Counted from the stretch's first letter, positions 31,524 through 38,966 are shown. The stretch: DNA of 40,496 nt from Collinsella aerofaciens (GCA_030841765.1 JAUUSS010000005.1:1-40496), one strand, 5' to 3'. Numbers and translations are program-made. The notes: a model not told the origin generated them from the sequence alone.

Positions 31524-32606
31524 TTGTCTTTATCCCATCCTTTGCCTCGCGAGTTGACGTGCCCCGTGCATGTGGGCGGCGTGCAGATCGGTGGCGGCGC
31601 TCCGGTCGTGGTTCAGTCCATGACCTGCACCGATACCGCTGATGCCCAGGCAACGCTTGCGCAAGTGTGCGCGTTGGCGCAGGCTGGCTGCGATATCGTG
31701 CGCGTGAGCGTGCCCACCGAGGCCGCGCTTGAGGGTTTTCGCACCATCTGTGCCGAGTCTCCGGTGCCGATCGTTGCCGATATTCACTTTAACCATAAAC
31801 TCGCCATCGGCGCCGTCGAGGCTGGTGCCGCCAAGCTTCGCATCAATCCCGGCAATATCGGCGATTGGGCCAAGGTTGACGCGGTGATTGATGCTGCGGG
31901 TGCCGCTGGGTGCGCGATTCGCATTGGCGTGAACGCGGGCTCGCTTGAGCAGGATATCGCCGAGCGCGATGACCTCACGCAGCCCGAAAAGCTCGTGATG
32001 TCTAGCGAGCGCTTTGTGCGGCACTTTGAGGATCGTGGGTTTACCAACATTGTGCTTTCCGCCAAGGCCCATAGCGTACAGACGACGCTCGATACCTATC
32101 GAGCCCTGTCGCGTGAGATTCCACACGTTCCGCTTCATCTGGGCGTTACGGAGGCCGGTACCAAGCTCCAGGGCACCATCAAGAGCTCTGTAGGCTTGGG
32201 TATCTTGCTTTCCGAAGGCATTGGCGACACCATGCGTGTGTCGCTCACAGCTGATCCGGTTGAGGAGCCGCCGGTTGTCTGGGGTATTCTGCAGTCGTTG
32301 GGCCTGCGTCGCCGTGGCCCCGAGATTGTCTCGTGCCCCACGTGCGCCCGCTGCCAGGTTAACCTTATTCCCATTGCCGAGGAGGTTACCGAGCGGCTTA
32401 AGAACTACTCCGCGTCGCTTTCGATCGCTGTGATGGGATGTGCCGTTAATGGCCCCGGCGAGGCTTCTGATGCCGATCTGGGCGTTGCTTGCGGACGTGG
32501 TCAGGCCTTGCTCTTTTCGCATGGCCAGATCATTGGTAAAGTAGCTGAGGACCAAATTGTCGACGCGCTTATGGCAGAGGTCGACAAACTTATTGAGGAG
32601 AAATAA
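31524..32606 (+). CDS. ispG: 4-hydroxy-3-methylbut-2-enyl diphosphate synthase
   Basis: Iron-sulphur enzyme converting MEcPP to HMBPP in the MEP pathway. 360 residues. N-terminal barrel: PVVVQSMTCTDTADAQATLA, IVADIHFNHKLA and KLRINPGNIG. Cluster ligands are CPTCARCQVN and the Cys in GCAVNGPGEASDADLG. TTG 31524 has AGGGGAG 8 nt upstream, and the following LSHPLPRELTCPV leads into the conserved region. Sits between the protease gene and proS, as in many actinobacteria and Firmicutes. Confidence 0.95.
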   Translation: MSLSHPLPRELTCPVHVGGVQIGGGAPVVVQSMTCTDTADAQATLAQVCALAQAGCDIVRVSVPTEAALEGFRTICAESPVPIVADIHFNHKLAIGAVEAGAAKLRINPGNIGDWAKVDAVIDAAGAAGCAIRIGVNAGSLEQDIAERDDLTQPEKLVMSSERFVRHFEDRGFTNIVLSAKAHSVQTTLDTYRALSREIPHVPLHLGVTEAGTKLQGTIKSSVGLGILLSEGIGDTMRVSLTADPVEEPPVVWGILQSLGLRRRGPEIVSCPTCARCQVNLIPIAEEVTERLKNYSASLSIAVMGCAVNGPGEASDADLGVACGRGQALLFSHGQIIGKVAEDQIVDALMAEVDKLIEEK

Positions 32607-34328
32607 ATGACTCGAGCAATGTATATGTCTAAGCTCTATGCGCCGACGCTTAAAGAGGATCCGGCGGACGCTGAGCTCGCCAGCCACCGCCTGCTGCTCC
32701 GTGCCGGCATGATCCGCAAGGAGGCCGCCGGTCTGTATTCTTATCTGCCGCTCGCATGGCGCTCGATCCGCAAGATCGAGAACATCGTGCGCGACGAGAT
32801 GGATGCTGCCGGCGCCCAGGAGCTTATGATGCCTATCATGGTCGATGCCGAGCTGTGGCGTGAGTCCGGCCGTATCGATGCCTATGGCAAGGAGCTTGTG
32901 CGCTTTGACGACCGTCATGGTCGCGAGTTCGTCCTGGGCCCCACGCACGAGGAGACCGTCACGGCCCTGGTGCGCAACGAGCTGCGCTCCTACAAACAGC
33001 TGCCCGTCAACCTGTACCACATTCAGGACAAGTTCCGCGACGAGTTCCGTCCCCGCTTTGGCCTGATGCGCGGTCGCGAGTTCATCATGAAGGACGCCTA
33101 CAGCTTCTCCGCCACGCAGGAGAGCCTGCAGGAGGAGTACGACAAGATGAAGCAGGCCTACGCTAACATCTGCGAGCGCTGCTACATCAAGGCTCTGCCC
33201 GTTGTCGCCGACTCCGGCGAGATCGGCGGCGACACTTCCGTCGAGTACATGGCTCTTGCCGACGCCGGCGAGGCTTCGCTCGTCTACTGCGACGATTGCG
33301 GTTTTGCTGCCGATGACGAGGCTGCAAGCACCAAGGTCGTTGTGACCGAGGGCCCCGGCGATGGCACGCTCACCAAGGTCGAGACTCCGGGTATGGGCAC
33401 CATCGAGGCCGTTGCCAAGTTCTTCGGCTTCCCCGAGAACGGCACGCGCAAGTCGCTGGCACTCATCGACTCCGAGGGCAAGCCGGTCGTGGCCATTGTC
33501 CCGGGCGACCACGAGCTCAATGACTGCAAGGCCGAGCATGTCTTTGGCAAGGGCTACCGCATGATGACCGACGAGGAGCTTCGAGCGAACGGCCTGCACA
33601 AGGGCTTTATCGGACCGGTCAACCTGCCCGAGGGCATCCGTCTGGTGTGCGACGAGAGCCTGCGCGATTCCAAGCAGTGGGCCTGCGGTGCCAACGAGGT
33701 CGATTATCACTTTACCGGTGCCTGCCCCGAGCGCGACTTTACCGTCGATGAGTGGGCCGATCTGGTCACCGTTGTCGCCGGCGACCCCTGCCCGCACTGC
33801 GGCAAGCCGCTCTCCGCTGCCCGCGGCATCGAGGTCTCTCAGGTCTTCCAGCTGGGCACCAAGTATTCCGAGGCCATGGGTGCCACCTTTATGGACGAGG
33901 ATGGCAAGGAGAAGCCGCTCATCATGGGCTGCTACGGCGTTGGTGTGTCCCGCTCGCTCGCTGCCGTCGTGGAGCAGCACAACGACGAGCACGGTATCGT
34001 CTGGCCGGTCTCCGTTGCCCCGTACGAGGTCGCGGTGATTCCGCTCGATCCCAAGAAGGAGGAGTGCGCTACCGTCTGCGAGCAGATCGTTGATGGCCTG
34101 TGCGCCGAGGGTATCGAGGTCGTCGTCGATGACCGTGACGAGCGTCCCGGCTTTAAATTTGCCGACAACGACCTTATGGGCTTCCCGTATCAGGTGGTTC
34201 TGGGCAAGCGCGGCCTTAAGAATGGCACCGTTGAGCTCAAGGACCGTGCTACGGGCGAGCGCGAGGACGTGGCGATCGACGAGGTCGTTGCCAAGGTTGC
34301 CGAGCTTGTTAAGGCAGCCCGCCGTTAA
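32607..34328 (+). CDS. proS: Prolyl-tRNA synthetase (bacterial type, with editing domain)
   Basis: Class II synthetase, 573 residues. Motif 1 region ASHRLLLRAGMIRKEAAGLY, motif 2 FRDEFRPRFGLMRGREFIMK with KDAYSF, motif 3 GCYGVGVSRSLAAVVEQH. An insertion domain at ~225-405 is the editing (YbaK-like) domain typical of the bacterial form. The anticodon-binding domain is at the C-terminus. ATG 32607 directly abuts the ispG stop, with GAGGAG in the ispG end. Last gene of the pyrH-proS series; two hairpins follow. Confidence 0.97.
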   Translation: MTRAMYMSKLYAPTLKEDPADAELASHRLLLRAGMIRKEAAGLYSYLPLAWRSIRKIENIVRDEMDAAGAQELMMPIMVDAELWRESGRIDAYGKELVRFDDRHGREFVLGPTHEETVTALVRNELRSYKQLPVNLYHIQDKFRDEFRPRFGLMRGREFIMKDAYSFSATQESLQEEYDKMKQAYANICERCYIKALPVVADSGEIGGDTSVEYMALADAGEASLVYCDDCGFAADDEAASTKVVVTEGPGDGTLTKVETPGMGTIEAVAKFFGFPENGTRKSLALIDSEGKPVVAIVPGDHELNDCKAEHVFGKGYRMMTDEELRANGLHKGFIGPVNLPEGIRLVCDESLRDSKQWACGANEVDYHFTGACPERDFTVDEWADLVTVVAGDPCPHCGKPLSAARGIEVSQVFQLGTKYSEAMGATFMDEDGKEKPLIMGCYGVGVSRSLAAVVEQHNDEHGIVWPVSVAPYEVAVIPLDPKKEECATVCEQIVDGLCAEGIEVVVDDRDERPGFKFADNDLMGFPYQVVLGKRGLKNGTVELKDRATGEREDVAIDEVVAKVAELVKAARR

Positions 34329-34358
34329 TCGACGATTTCGCTTGTAGTTCGATATGTG

Positions 34359-34402
34359 GGACGGCCCCGCATATCTCCAATCGGGGAGATGCGGGGCCGT
34401 CC
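34359..34402 (+). terminator. Hairpin after proS
   Basis: GGACGGCCCCGC (34359-34370) pairs with GCGGGGCCGTCC (34391-34402), with an upper ATCTCC/GGAGAT stem separated by a 2-nt bulge. The tail is only TATTATCTTG, so termination may be partial. Confidence 0.65.
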
Positions 34403-34433
34403 TATTATCTTGTAGCATCCTCGATATCTAAAA

Positions 34434-34471
34434 GGAAAACCCCACAGCCCATGCGAGCTGCGGGGTTTTCC
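34434..34471. terminator. Bidirectional terminator between proS and the kinase gene
   Basis: GGAAAACCCC (34434-34443) pairs with GGGGTTTTCC (34462-34471), with inner CAGC/GCTG. The A-tract on one arm and T-tract on the other let it act in both directions, fitting the convergent genes. Confidence 0.75.
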
Positions 34472-34506
34472 ATTGTGCCTCCGATGCGAAATAAATCGCT
34501 CAGATA

Positions 34507-35271
34507 TTACTGATAATCGACGACGTCGATCCAGTTCTTCAGGAACTCATCGTTCACGTTGCGCTTACGAGCGAGCTCGGAAGCGGCGACGATGCTCGTC
34601 CACTGACGCACGACCTGCATGGGCATGTCGGCACGGTCGCAGTAGAGCTCCAGGTAGGCCTCGGCCTGGTCCTTGCTGTTGAGGGCAAAGAGCAGGTAGG
34701 TGGTGGCAACGTCGGCAGCAGGGGAGCCCTGGGTGGCGTGTGCCCAGTCGCACACATAGAGCTGGCCGTCGTCGCCGACGATGACGTTGGAGGGGTTGAA
34801 GTCGCCGTGGCAGACCTTGAACTCCTTGGTCATGCCGTCCAGACGCTCCTGAAGGTTGTAGCGCGTGGTGGCATTGAGCTGATCAAGGCTGTCGATCATG
34901 CGGGCGAACTTGTCGCGCTGACGGTTGAGCAGCGGGGAGGTGTAGCCGTGGATCTCGATCTGGAGGTCGACGAACATCTCGAGGTACTCACCAAAGCGCT
35001 GGGGCTCGGCAGTCATCTTCTCGGCAAGGGTGGTGCCCGGAACCTTCTCGGTCACGAGCGCCCAGCCGTTGGCGTTCTCGAGCTGGGAAACCTCGAGAGC
35101 CTTGGGGCTGCGGATGCCGCACTCATTGATGCGGGCAAGATTCAAAGCCTCGTTGAACACGTCGGAGACAGGCTTGGTCTCGTTAAAGACCTTGACGATC
35201 TTGTCGCCCAGGTCGTAAACGACCTTGTTGCCACGGCGGACGAGCTCGGTCTTGGAATCGGGTAGCAGCAT
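34507..35271 (-). CDS. APH-fold phosphotransferase (TIGR02172-like)
   Basis: 254 residues of aminoglycoside/choline-kinase fold. The phosphate-transfer loop is HGDFNPSNVIV (~residues 154-164), the metal Asp is in YVCDWAHATQGSPAADVA, and the N-lobe Lys is probably in DKIVKVFNETKPVSDVFNEA. It resembles the TIGR02172 group of uncharacterised kinases rather than any drug-resistance enzyme, and no acceptor can be named. ATG 35271 has AAAGGA 7 nt upstream. It lies downstream of adhE on the same strand, but the adhE terminator and a GC-rich hairpin separate them. No separate promoter was identified. Confidence 0.8.
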   Translation of the reverse strand: MLLPDSKTELVRRGNKVVYDLGDKIVKVFNETKPVSDVFNEALNLARINECGIRSPKALEVSQLENANGWALVTEKVPGTTLAEKMTAEPQRFGEYLEMFVDLQIEIHGYTSPLLNRQRDKFARMIDSLDQLNATTRYNLQERLDGMTKEFKVCHGDFNPSNVIVGDDGQLYVCDWAHATQGSPAADVATTYLLFALNSKDQAEAYLELYCDRADMPMQVVRQWTSIVAASELARKRNVNDEFLKNWIDVVDYQ

Positions 35272-35304
35272 GGTTGCATCCTTTCAACGATGCGATAGAA
35301 GCGA

Positions 35305-35341
35305 CGGCGGGGGTGTGTGAAACACCCGTGCACCCCCGCCG
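35305..35341 (-). other. GC-rich hairpin between adhE and the kinase gene
   Basis: An 11-bp stem, CGGCGGGGGTG (35305-35315) with CACCCCCGCCG (35331-35341). The same left arm can instead form GGGTGT (35311-35316) with ACACCC (35322-35327). No U-tract follows on the minus strand, so it is not a simple terminator; it may stabilise an mRNA end or affect read-through into the kinase gene. Confidence 0.5.
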
Positions 35342-35342
35342 C

Positions 35343-35371
35343 AAAAAACCGTGCTAAAAACTAGCAGACGG
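35343..35371 (-). terminator. Intrinsic terminator overlapping the adhE stop
   Basis: On the minus strand CCGT-CT-GCTA, loop GTTTT, TAGCACGG, then TTTTTT (bases 35348-35343). The left arm is the last sense codons of adhE and the stop codon lies at the loop, so hairpin and coding end are merged. Confidence 0.7.
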
Positions 35372-38009
35372 CGTAGTCCTGGGGCTCGCGGCCGTAGTAG
35401 GCGTCCAGGTAGAGCTCCTTGATCTCGCTCATGAGCGGGTAGCGCGGGTTAGCGCCGGTGCACTGGTCGTTGAATGCCTGCTCGGTCATCTCGTCGAGGG
35501 TGTCGAGGAAGTACTGCTCGTCAACACCGTAGTCGGCGATGGTCTTCTTGACACCGATGAAGTCCTTGAGCTCCTCGAGCTTCGTGATGAAGTTCTCGAA
35601 GACCTCCTTGTCGTCCTTGCCCTCGATGCCGCAGTACTTGGCCATCTCGGCGTAGTTGTGCAGCGCGTTGGGGTAAGGATACTGGGAGAAGGTACCCATC
35701 TTGACGGGAGCCTCGGCGGCGTTGTAGCGCATGACGCGGGTCAGGATGACGGCGTTAGCGATGCCGTGGGGCAGGTGATGGAAAGCGCCGAGCTTGTGAG
35801 CCATGGAGTGGTTGAGGCCCAGGAAGGCGTTGGCGAAGGCCATACCGGCCATGCAGGAGGCGTTGTGCATCTCCTCGCGGGCGTGCGGGTCCTTGGCGCC
35901 GTTCGTGAAGCTGGAGGGCAGGTTCTCAAAGACGAGCTTGGCAGCGCGCTCGGAGAGGCCCTTGGTGTAGTCGGAAGCCATGATGGAGACGTAGGACTCG
36001 ATGGCGTGGGTCATGACGTCGATGCCGGAGGCAGCGGTCAGGCCGCGCGGGGCGGTCATGCAGTTGTCGGCGTCGACGATAGCCATGTTGGGGAGCAGCG
36101 CGTAGTCGGCGAGCGGCCACTTGATGCCGGTCTCCTTGTCGGTGATGATGGCGAACGGCGTGCACTCGGAGCCGGTACCCGAGGAGGTCGGGACGGCGAC
36201 GAAGTAGGCCTTCTTGCCCATCTCGGGGAAGGTGAAGATACGCTTGCGGATGTCCATGAAGTCCATGGCCATGTCCTCAAACTTGCACTCGGGGTGCTCG
36301 TACATCATCCACATGATCTTGCCGGCGTCCATAGCGGAGCCACCGCCGACGGCGATGATGACGTCCGGCTCAAAGAGAGCCATCTGCTTGGCGCCGCGAC
36401 GTGCGCACTGCAGCGACGGATCGGGCTCGACGTCGTAGAAGCAGTCGTGGGCGATGCCCATCTCGTCGAGCTTGGCCTCGATGGCGCGGGTGTTGCCATT
36501 CTTGAAGAGGAACTGGTCGGTAACGATGAAGGCGCGCTTCTTGCCCATGACGTTGCCCAGCTCGTCGAGGGCGACGGGCGTGGAACCCTTCTTGAAGTAG
36601 ACCTTCTCGGGAGCGCGGAACCACAGCATGTTCTCACGGCGCTCGGCCACAGTCTTAACGTTGATCAAGTGCTTCACCCCAACGTTCTCGGAGACGGAGT
36701 TGCCGCCCCAGGAGCCGCAGCCCAGGGTCAGAGACGGCTTCATGCCAAAGTTGTACAGGTCACCGATGCCACCGTGCGAGGACGGGGTGTTGATGACGAT
36801 ACGGCAGGCCTTCATGACGTGCTCGAACAGGCTGATCTTCTCGGCCTGGGCGGGGTGCACGTACAGAGAGGCGGTGTGGCCCGGGCCACCGGCGAGCACC
36901 AGGTGCTCGGCCTTGTCGACGGCCTCCTGGAAGTCCTTGGCGTGATACATGGCCAGGACCGGGGAGAGCTTCTCGTGGGAGAACTCCTCCTTGGCGGGGT
37001 CGGTGGAGGTGACCTCGGCGATCAGGATCTTGGTCTTGGCGGGAACCTCGATGCCGGCGAGCTCGGCGATCTTGGCGGCAGCCATGCCGGGGATGCGGTG
37101 ATCGAGGGCGCCGTTCTTGAACATGGCGGCACGCAGGGCCTCCATCTCGGCACCCTGCTTGACGAAGTAGCAGCCGCGCTTCTGGAACTCGGCCTTGACC
37201 TGGTCATAGATGCTGTCGATGACGGTCACGGACTGCTCGGAAGCGCAGATCATGCCGTTGTCGAAGGTCTTGGAGTGGATGATGGAGTTGACGGCGAGCA
37301 GCACGTCGGCGGTGTCGTCGATGACGACCGGGGTGTTACCGGCGCCAACGCCCAGGGCGGGCTTGCCCGAGGAGTAGGCGGCCTTGACCATGCCCGGGCC
37401 ACCGGTGGCGAGGATGATGTCGACGTCGCGCATGACCATGTTGGTCAGCTCGATGGAGGGGACATCGACCCAGCCGATGATGCCCTCGGGGGCGCCGGCC
37501 TTGACGGCGGCGTCAAGCACGAGCTTGGCGGCGGCGATGGTGCACTTGGCGGCAGCCGGGTGCGGGGAGATGATGATGGCGTTGCGGGTCTTCAGGCAGA
37601 TCAGCGTCTTGAAGATCGCGGTGGAGGTGGGGTTGGTCGTCGGGATGACGGCGCCCACGATGCCGATGGGCTCGGCGATCTTGGTGATGCCGTAAGCCTC
37701 GTCGCGCTCCAGGACACCACAGGTCTTGGTGTTCTTGTAAGCGTTGTAGATGTACTCTGCGGCGTAGTGGTTCTTGATGACCTTGTCCTCAAGAACGCCG
37801 CGGCCGGTCTCCTCGATGGCCAACTTCGCCAACGGGATACGAGCCTTGTTGGCGGCCATGGCGGCCTCATAGAAGATCTTGTCGACCTGCTCCTGCGTGT
37901 ACGTAGCAAAAAGCGCCTGGGCCTCTCGCATCTGAGCGAGCTTAGCCTCAAGCGCCTCTACGTTGTCCACAATTGCGGGAGTAGTGTTTTCCGGTGACTT
38001 TTTCACCAT
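35361..38009 (-). CDS. adhE: Bifunctional acetaldehyde-CoA/alcohol dehydrogenase
   Basis: Reduces acetyl-CoA to acetaldehyde and then ethanol, reoxidising two NADH in anaerobic fermentation. 882 residues, full length. The N-terminal aldehyde dehydrogenase half (~1-440) has the catalytic Cys in GMICASEQSV. The C-terminal iron-dependent alcohol dehydrogenase half (~460-870) has the nucleotide site VGGGSAMDAGK and the Fe-binding signature AFLGLNHSMAHKLGAFHHLP with HGIANA. Such enzymes form spirosomes. ATG 38009 is preceded by AAGGAG. Transcribed alone, with its own promoter region and terminator. The long antisense frame opposite it is not a gene. Confidence 0.97.
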   Translation of the reverse strand: MVKKSPENTTPAIVDNVEALEAKLAQMREAQALFATYTQEQVDKIFYEAAMAANKARIPLAKLAIEETGRGVLEDKVIKNHYAAEYIYNAYKNTKTCGVLERDEAYGITKIAEPIGIVGAVIPTTNPTSTAIFKTLICLKTRNAIIISPHPAAAKCTIAAAKLVLDAAVKAGAPEGIIGWVDVPSIELTNMVMRDVDIILATGGPGMVKAAYSSGKPALGVGAGNTPVVIDDTADVLLAVNSIIHSKTFDNGMICASEQSVTVIDSIYDQVKAEFQKRGCYFVKQGAEMEALRAAMFKNGALDHRIPGMAAAKIAELAGIEVPAKTKILIAEVTSTDPAKEEFSHEKLSPVLAMYHAKDFQEAVDKAEHLVLAGGPGHTASLYVHPAQAEKISLFEHVMKACRIVINTPSSHGGIGDLYNFGMKPSLTLGCGSWGGNSVSENVGVKHLINVKTVAERRENMLWFRAPEKVYFKKGSTPVALDELGNVMGKKRAFIVTDQFLFKNGNTRAIEAKLDEMGIAHDCFYDVEPDPSLQCARRGAKQMALFEPDVIIAVGGGSAMDAGKIMWMMYEHPECKFEDMAMDFMDIRKRIFTFPEMGKKAYFVAVPTSSGTGSECTPFAIITDKETGIKWPLADYALLPNMAIVDADNCMTAPRGLTAASGIDVMTHAIESYVSIMASDYTKGLSERAAKLVFENLPSSFTNGAKDPHAREEMHNASCMAGMAFANAFLGLNHSMAHKLGAFHHLPHGIANAVILTRVMRYNAAEAPVKMGTFSQYPYPNALHNYAEMAKYCGIEGKDDKEVFENFITKLEELKDFIGVKKTIADYGVDEQYFLDTLDEMTEQAFNDQCTGANPRYPLMSEIKELYLDAYYGREPQDYAVC

Positions 38010-38049
38010 TTGTGTCTCCTTGCGATCGGAGATTTACCCTACGCCTTGC

Positions 38050-38055
38050 ATGATA
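38050..38055 (-). promoter_or_regulatory. Extended -10 of adhE
   Basis: On the minus strand TGC-TATCAT, with TATCAT at 38055 to 38050. Expected start ~38043, 34 nt before the ATG. The -35 region (CCGTTC) is poor, which suggests activator dependence; TTACCG and TTTTAC sequences overlap and precede it (38076-38094). Confidence 0.5.
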
Positions 38056-38103
38056 GCAAGAAATAATTCGGCGAACGGTAAGATTCCCGTAAAAGGCACA
38101 CTA

Positions 38104-38137
38104 AAACGCTTCAACTAAATGAAACGATTCAACTAAA
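38104..38137 (-). repeat. Tandem operator-like repeats upstream of adhE
   Basis: AAACGCTTCAACTAAA (38104-38119) and AAACGATTCAACTAAA (38122-38137): 15 of 16 bases identical, 18 nt apart. The second lies in TGAAACGATTCA, a near palindrome with a central CG as in LacI-family operators. They lie ~60-95 nt upstream of the predicted adhE start. The cognate regulator is not in the window. Confidence 0.6.
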
Positions 38138-38162
38138 ACTATCTGCCTGCTGCATCGCCCCG

Positions 38163-38407
38163 CTCATTGGGGACAGACTCTCATGAGTATTTCAATGGGA
38201 AAACGGGACATCTGTTTGATAATCGCTATTCGCGGGTCGCGGTTGAGTCGGACACACAGGCGGTGCAGCTACTCGATTACATCCATTTCAATCCCGTGTA
38301 AGGTGCGTCCGACTCGCTCGAGGCGTACCGTTAGTTACAAGGCATACCAGCTGCGCTATGATCCCTTTGACATCTGCAAACCCTCATATAAGTCTGTCCC
38401 CAATGAG
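38163..38407. mobile_element. Decayed element with 17-bp perfect inverted-repeat ends
   Basis: CTCATTGGGGACAGACT (38163-38179) is the exact reverse complement of AGTCTGTCCCCAATGAG (38391-38407). The 211 nt between them hold a fragment of a Y1/REP-associated transposase. The element is now a MITE-like remnant placed between the adhE operator region and the rpmB terminator. No target duplication was identified. Confidence 0.75.
38182..38390 (+). pseudogene. REP-associated tyrosine transposase (Y1_Tnp) fragment
   Basis: Reading from 38182, the frame gives FNGKTGHLFDNRYSR and then AVQLLDYIHFNPV. These are the C-terminal hallmarks of RayT-type transposases (NxKxGHLFxxRY; YIHxNPV). A TAA follows NPV at 38298-38300, then GASDSLEAYR and another stop. 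A shifted frame continues SYKAYQLRYDPF, matching the family's WSSYxAY after a small deletion. The N-terminal HUH nuclease part is absent. At least two stops and one frameshift make it non-functional. Confidence 0.8.
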
Positions 38408-38410
38408 TGC

Positions 38411-38440
38411 AAAAAGGCGCCCTCCGTAGGGGAGGGCGCC
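38411..38440 (-). terminator. Intrinsic terminator of rpmB
   Basis: On the minus strand GGCGCCCTCC (38440-38431), loop CCTAC, GGAGGGCGCC (38425-38416), TTTTT (38415-38411). Perfect 10-bp stem, 3 nt from the right inverted repeat of the remnant element. Confidence 0.9.
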
Positions 38441-38511
38441 TTTGGTAAGTTCTATATGAACGCGAGGTCTTTGACCCGGAGAGTCCGAGGTACTTGTTGG
38501 TAAGACCTTAT

Positions 38512-38700
38512 TTACGAGCGCGCAACCTTGCCGGACTTGAGGCAGGTGGAGCAAACGTTCATCTTGCGACGGTGACCATCGACGACGACGTAAACGCGCT
38601 GGATGTTGGGGCGGAACTTACGGTTGGTGACGCGGTGAGAGTGGCTGATGGAGCGACCGGCAACGGGGTGCTTACCGCAAACTTCGCAAACTTTGGACAT
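38512..38700 (-). CDS. rpmB: 50S ribosomal protein L28
   Basis: L28, 62 residues. Starts MSKVCEVCGKHPVAGRSISH with the first CxxC; VCSTCLKSGKV holds the second, so this is the zinc-binding (C+) form. ATG 38700 has AAGGAGGG 7 nt upstream; the frame is open 16 codons further, but that part is the leader. Single-gene unit with its own promoter and terminator. Confidence 0.96.
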   Translation of the reverse strand: MSKVCEVCGKHPVAGRSISHSHRVTNRKFRPNIQRVYVVVDGHRRKMNVCSTCLKSGKVARS

Positions 38701-38754
38701 AACTGACCCTCCTTGGGCGACAAACGAACATGTCGCGTTAACAAACAAGCCTGA

Positions 38755-38782
38755 ACTATAGCACAGAAGTCGCTCCCTGTGC
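38755..38782 (-). promoter_or_regulatory. rpmB promoter with operator-like inverted repeat
   Basis: On the minus strand TGC-TATAGT (TATAGT at 38760 to 38755) is an extended -10. GCACAG (38761-38766) and CTGTGC (38777-38782) form an inverted repeat spaced by 10 nt directly upstream, covering the -13 to -34 region. No good -35 is seen. Confidence 0.5.
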
Positions 38783-38966
38783 GCAATCTACACAGAGATA
38801 TTCCTCTTTTGGCGATAGTGCTCACGCCACGGCCCTGGACGTAGATCCGATTTGCGTGCAGCAGAGGGGATTATGCCAGCTCGTGCGTGCGTTTTCAAGC
38901 TCGTCCCACAAATATATAGGTTTATTGAGCTTTGGGCTCCGTTTACGGATTGCTCTGTATTTATGC
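38783..38966. other. Rest of the rpmB-pyrR intergenic region
   Basis: Part of a 450-nt gap between the divergent rpmB and pyrR. I see no gene, RNA gene or convincing repeat in these ~185 nt. They are followed by the pyr promoter (38967-38995) and the leader (39001-39150). Confidence 0.5.

Larger units (their letters stand above)
38010..38511. other. Intergenic region adhE-rpmB: contents
   Basis: About 500 nt without an intact gene. From left to right it holds the adhE leader and promoter (38010-38100), two direct-repeat operator-like sites (38104-38137), a transposase remnant with inverted-repeat ends (38163-38407), the rpmB terminator (38411-38440) and the rpmB 3' untranslated region (38441-38511). 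That last part can fold with GGTCTT/AAGACC outer pairing. Confidence 0.8.

Noticed and set aside
31530..34418. A 962-codon open frame antisense to ispG-proS
   Set aside because: Same shadow effect; both sense genes are complete and recognisable.
34507..35271. Aminoglycoside resistance gene
   Set aside because: The fold motifs are shared by many small-molecule kinases, and overall the sequence resembles an uncharacterised kinase group rather than known APH resistance enzymes.
35658..37997. A 779-codon open frame antisense to adhE
   Set aside because: It mirrors adhE with reverse-complement codon bias in high-G+C DNA, has a low-complexity Gly/Val/Asp/Leu composition, and matches no family.
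38104..38137. Classical CcpA cre site at adhE
   Set aside because: The central CG fits, but the flanking TGWAA/WNCA spacing is one base short on each side, so only a general LacI-family similarity is claimed.
38104..38137. CRISPR-like repeat array
   Set aside because: Only two short copies with a 2-nt gap and no spacers; this is an operator-type repeat.
38010..38160. Rex-type redox operator at adhE
   Set aside because: No TTGTGAA-N4-TTCACAA-like palindrome was found; the repeats present have a different, central-CG form.
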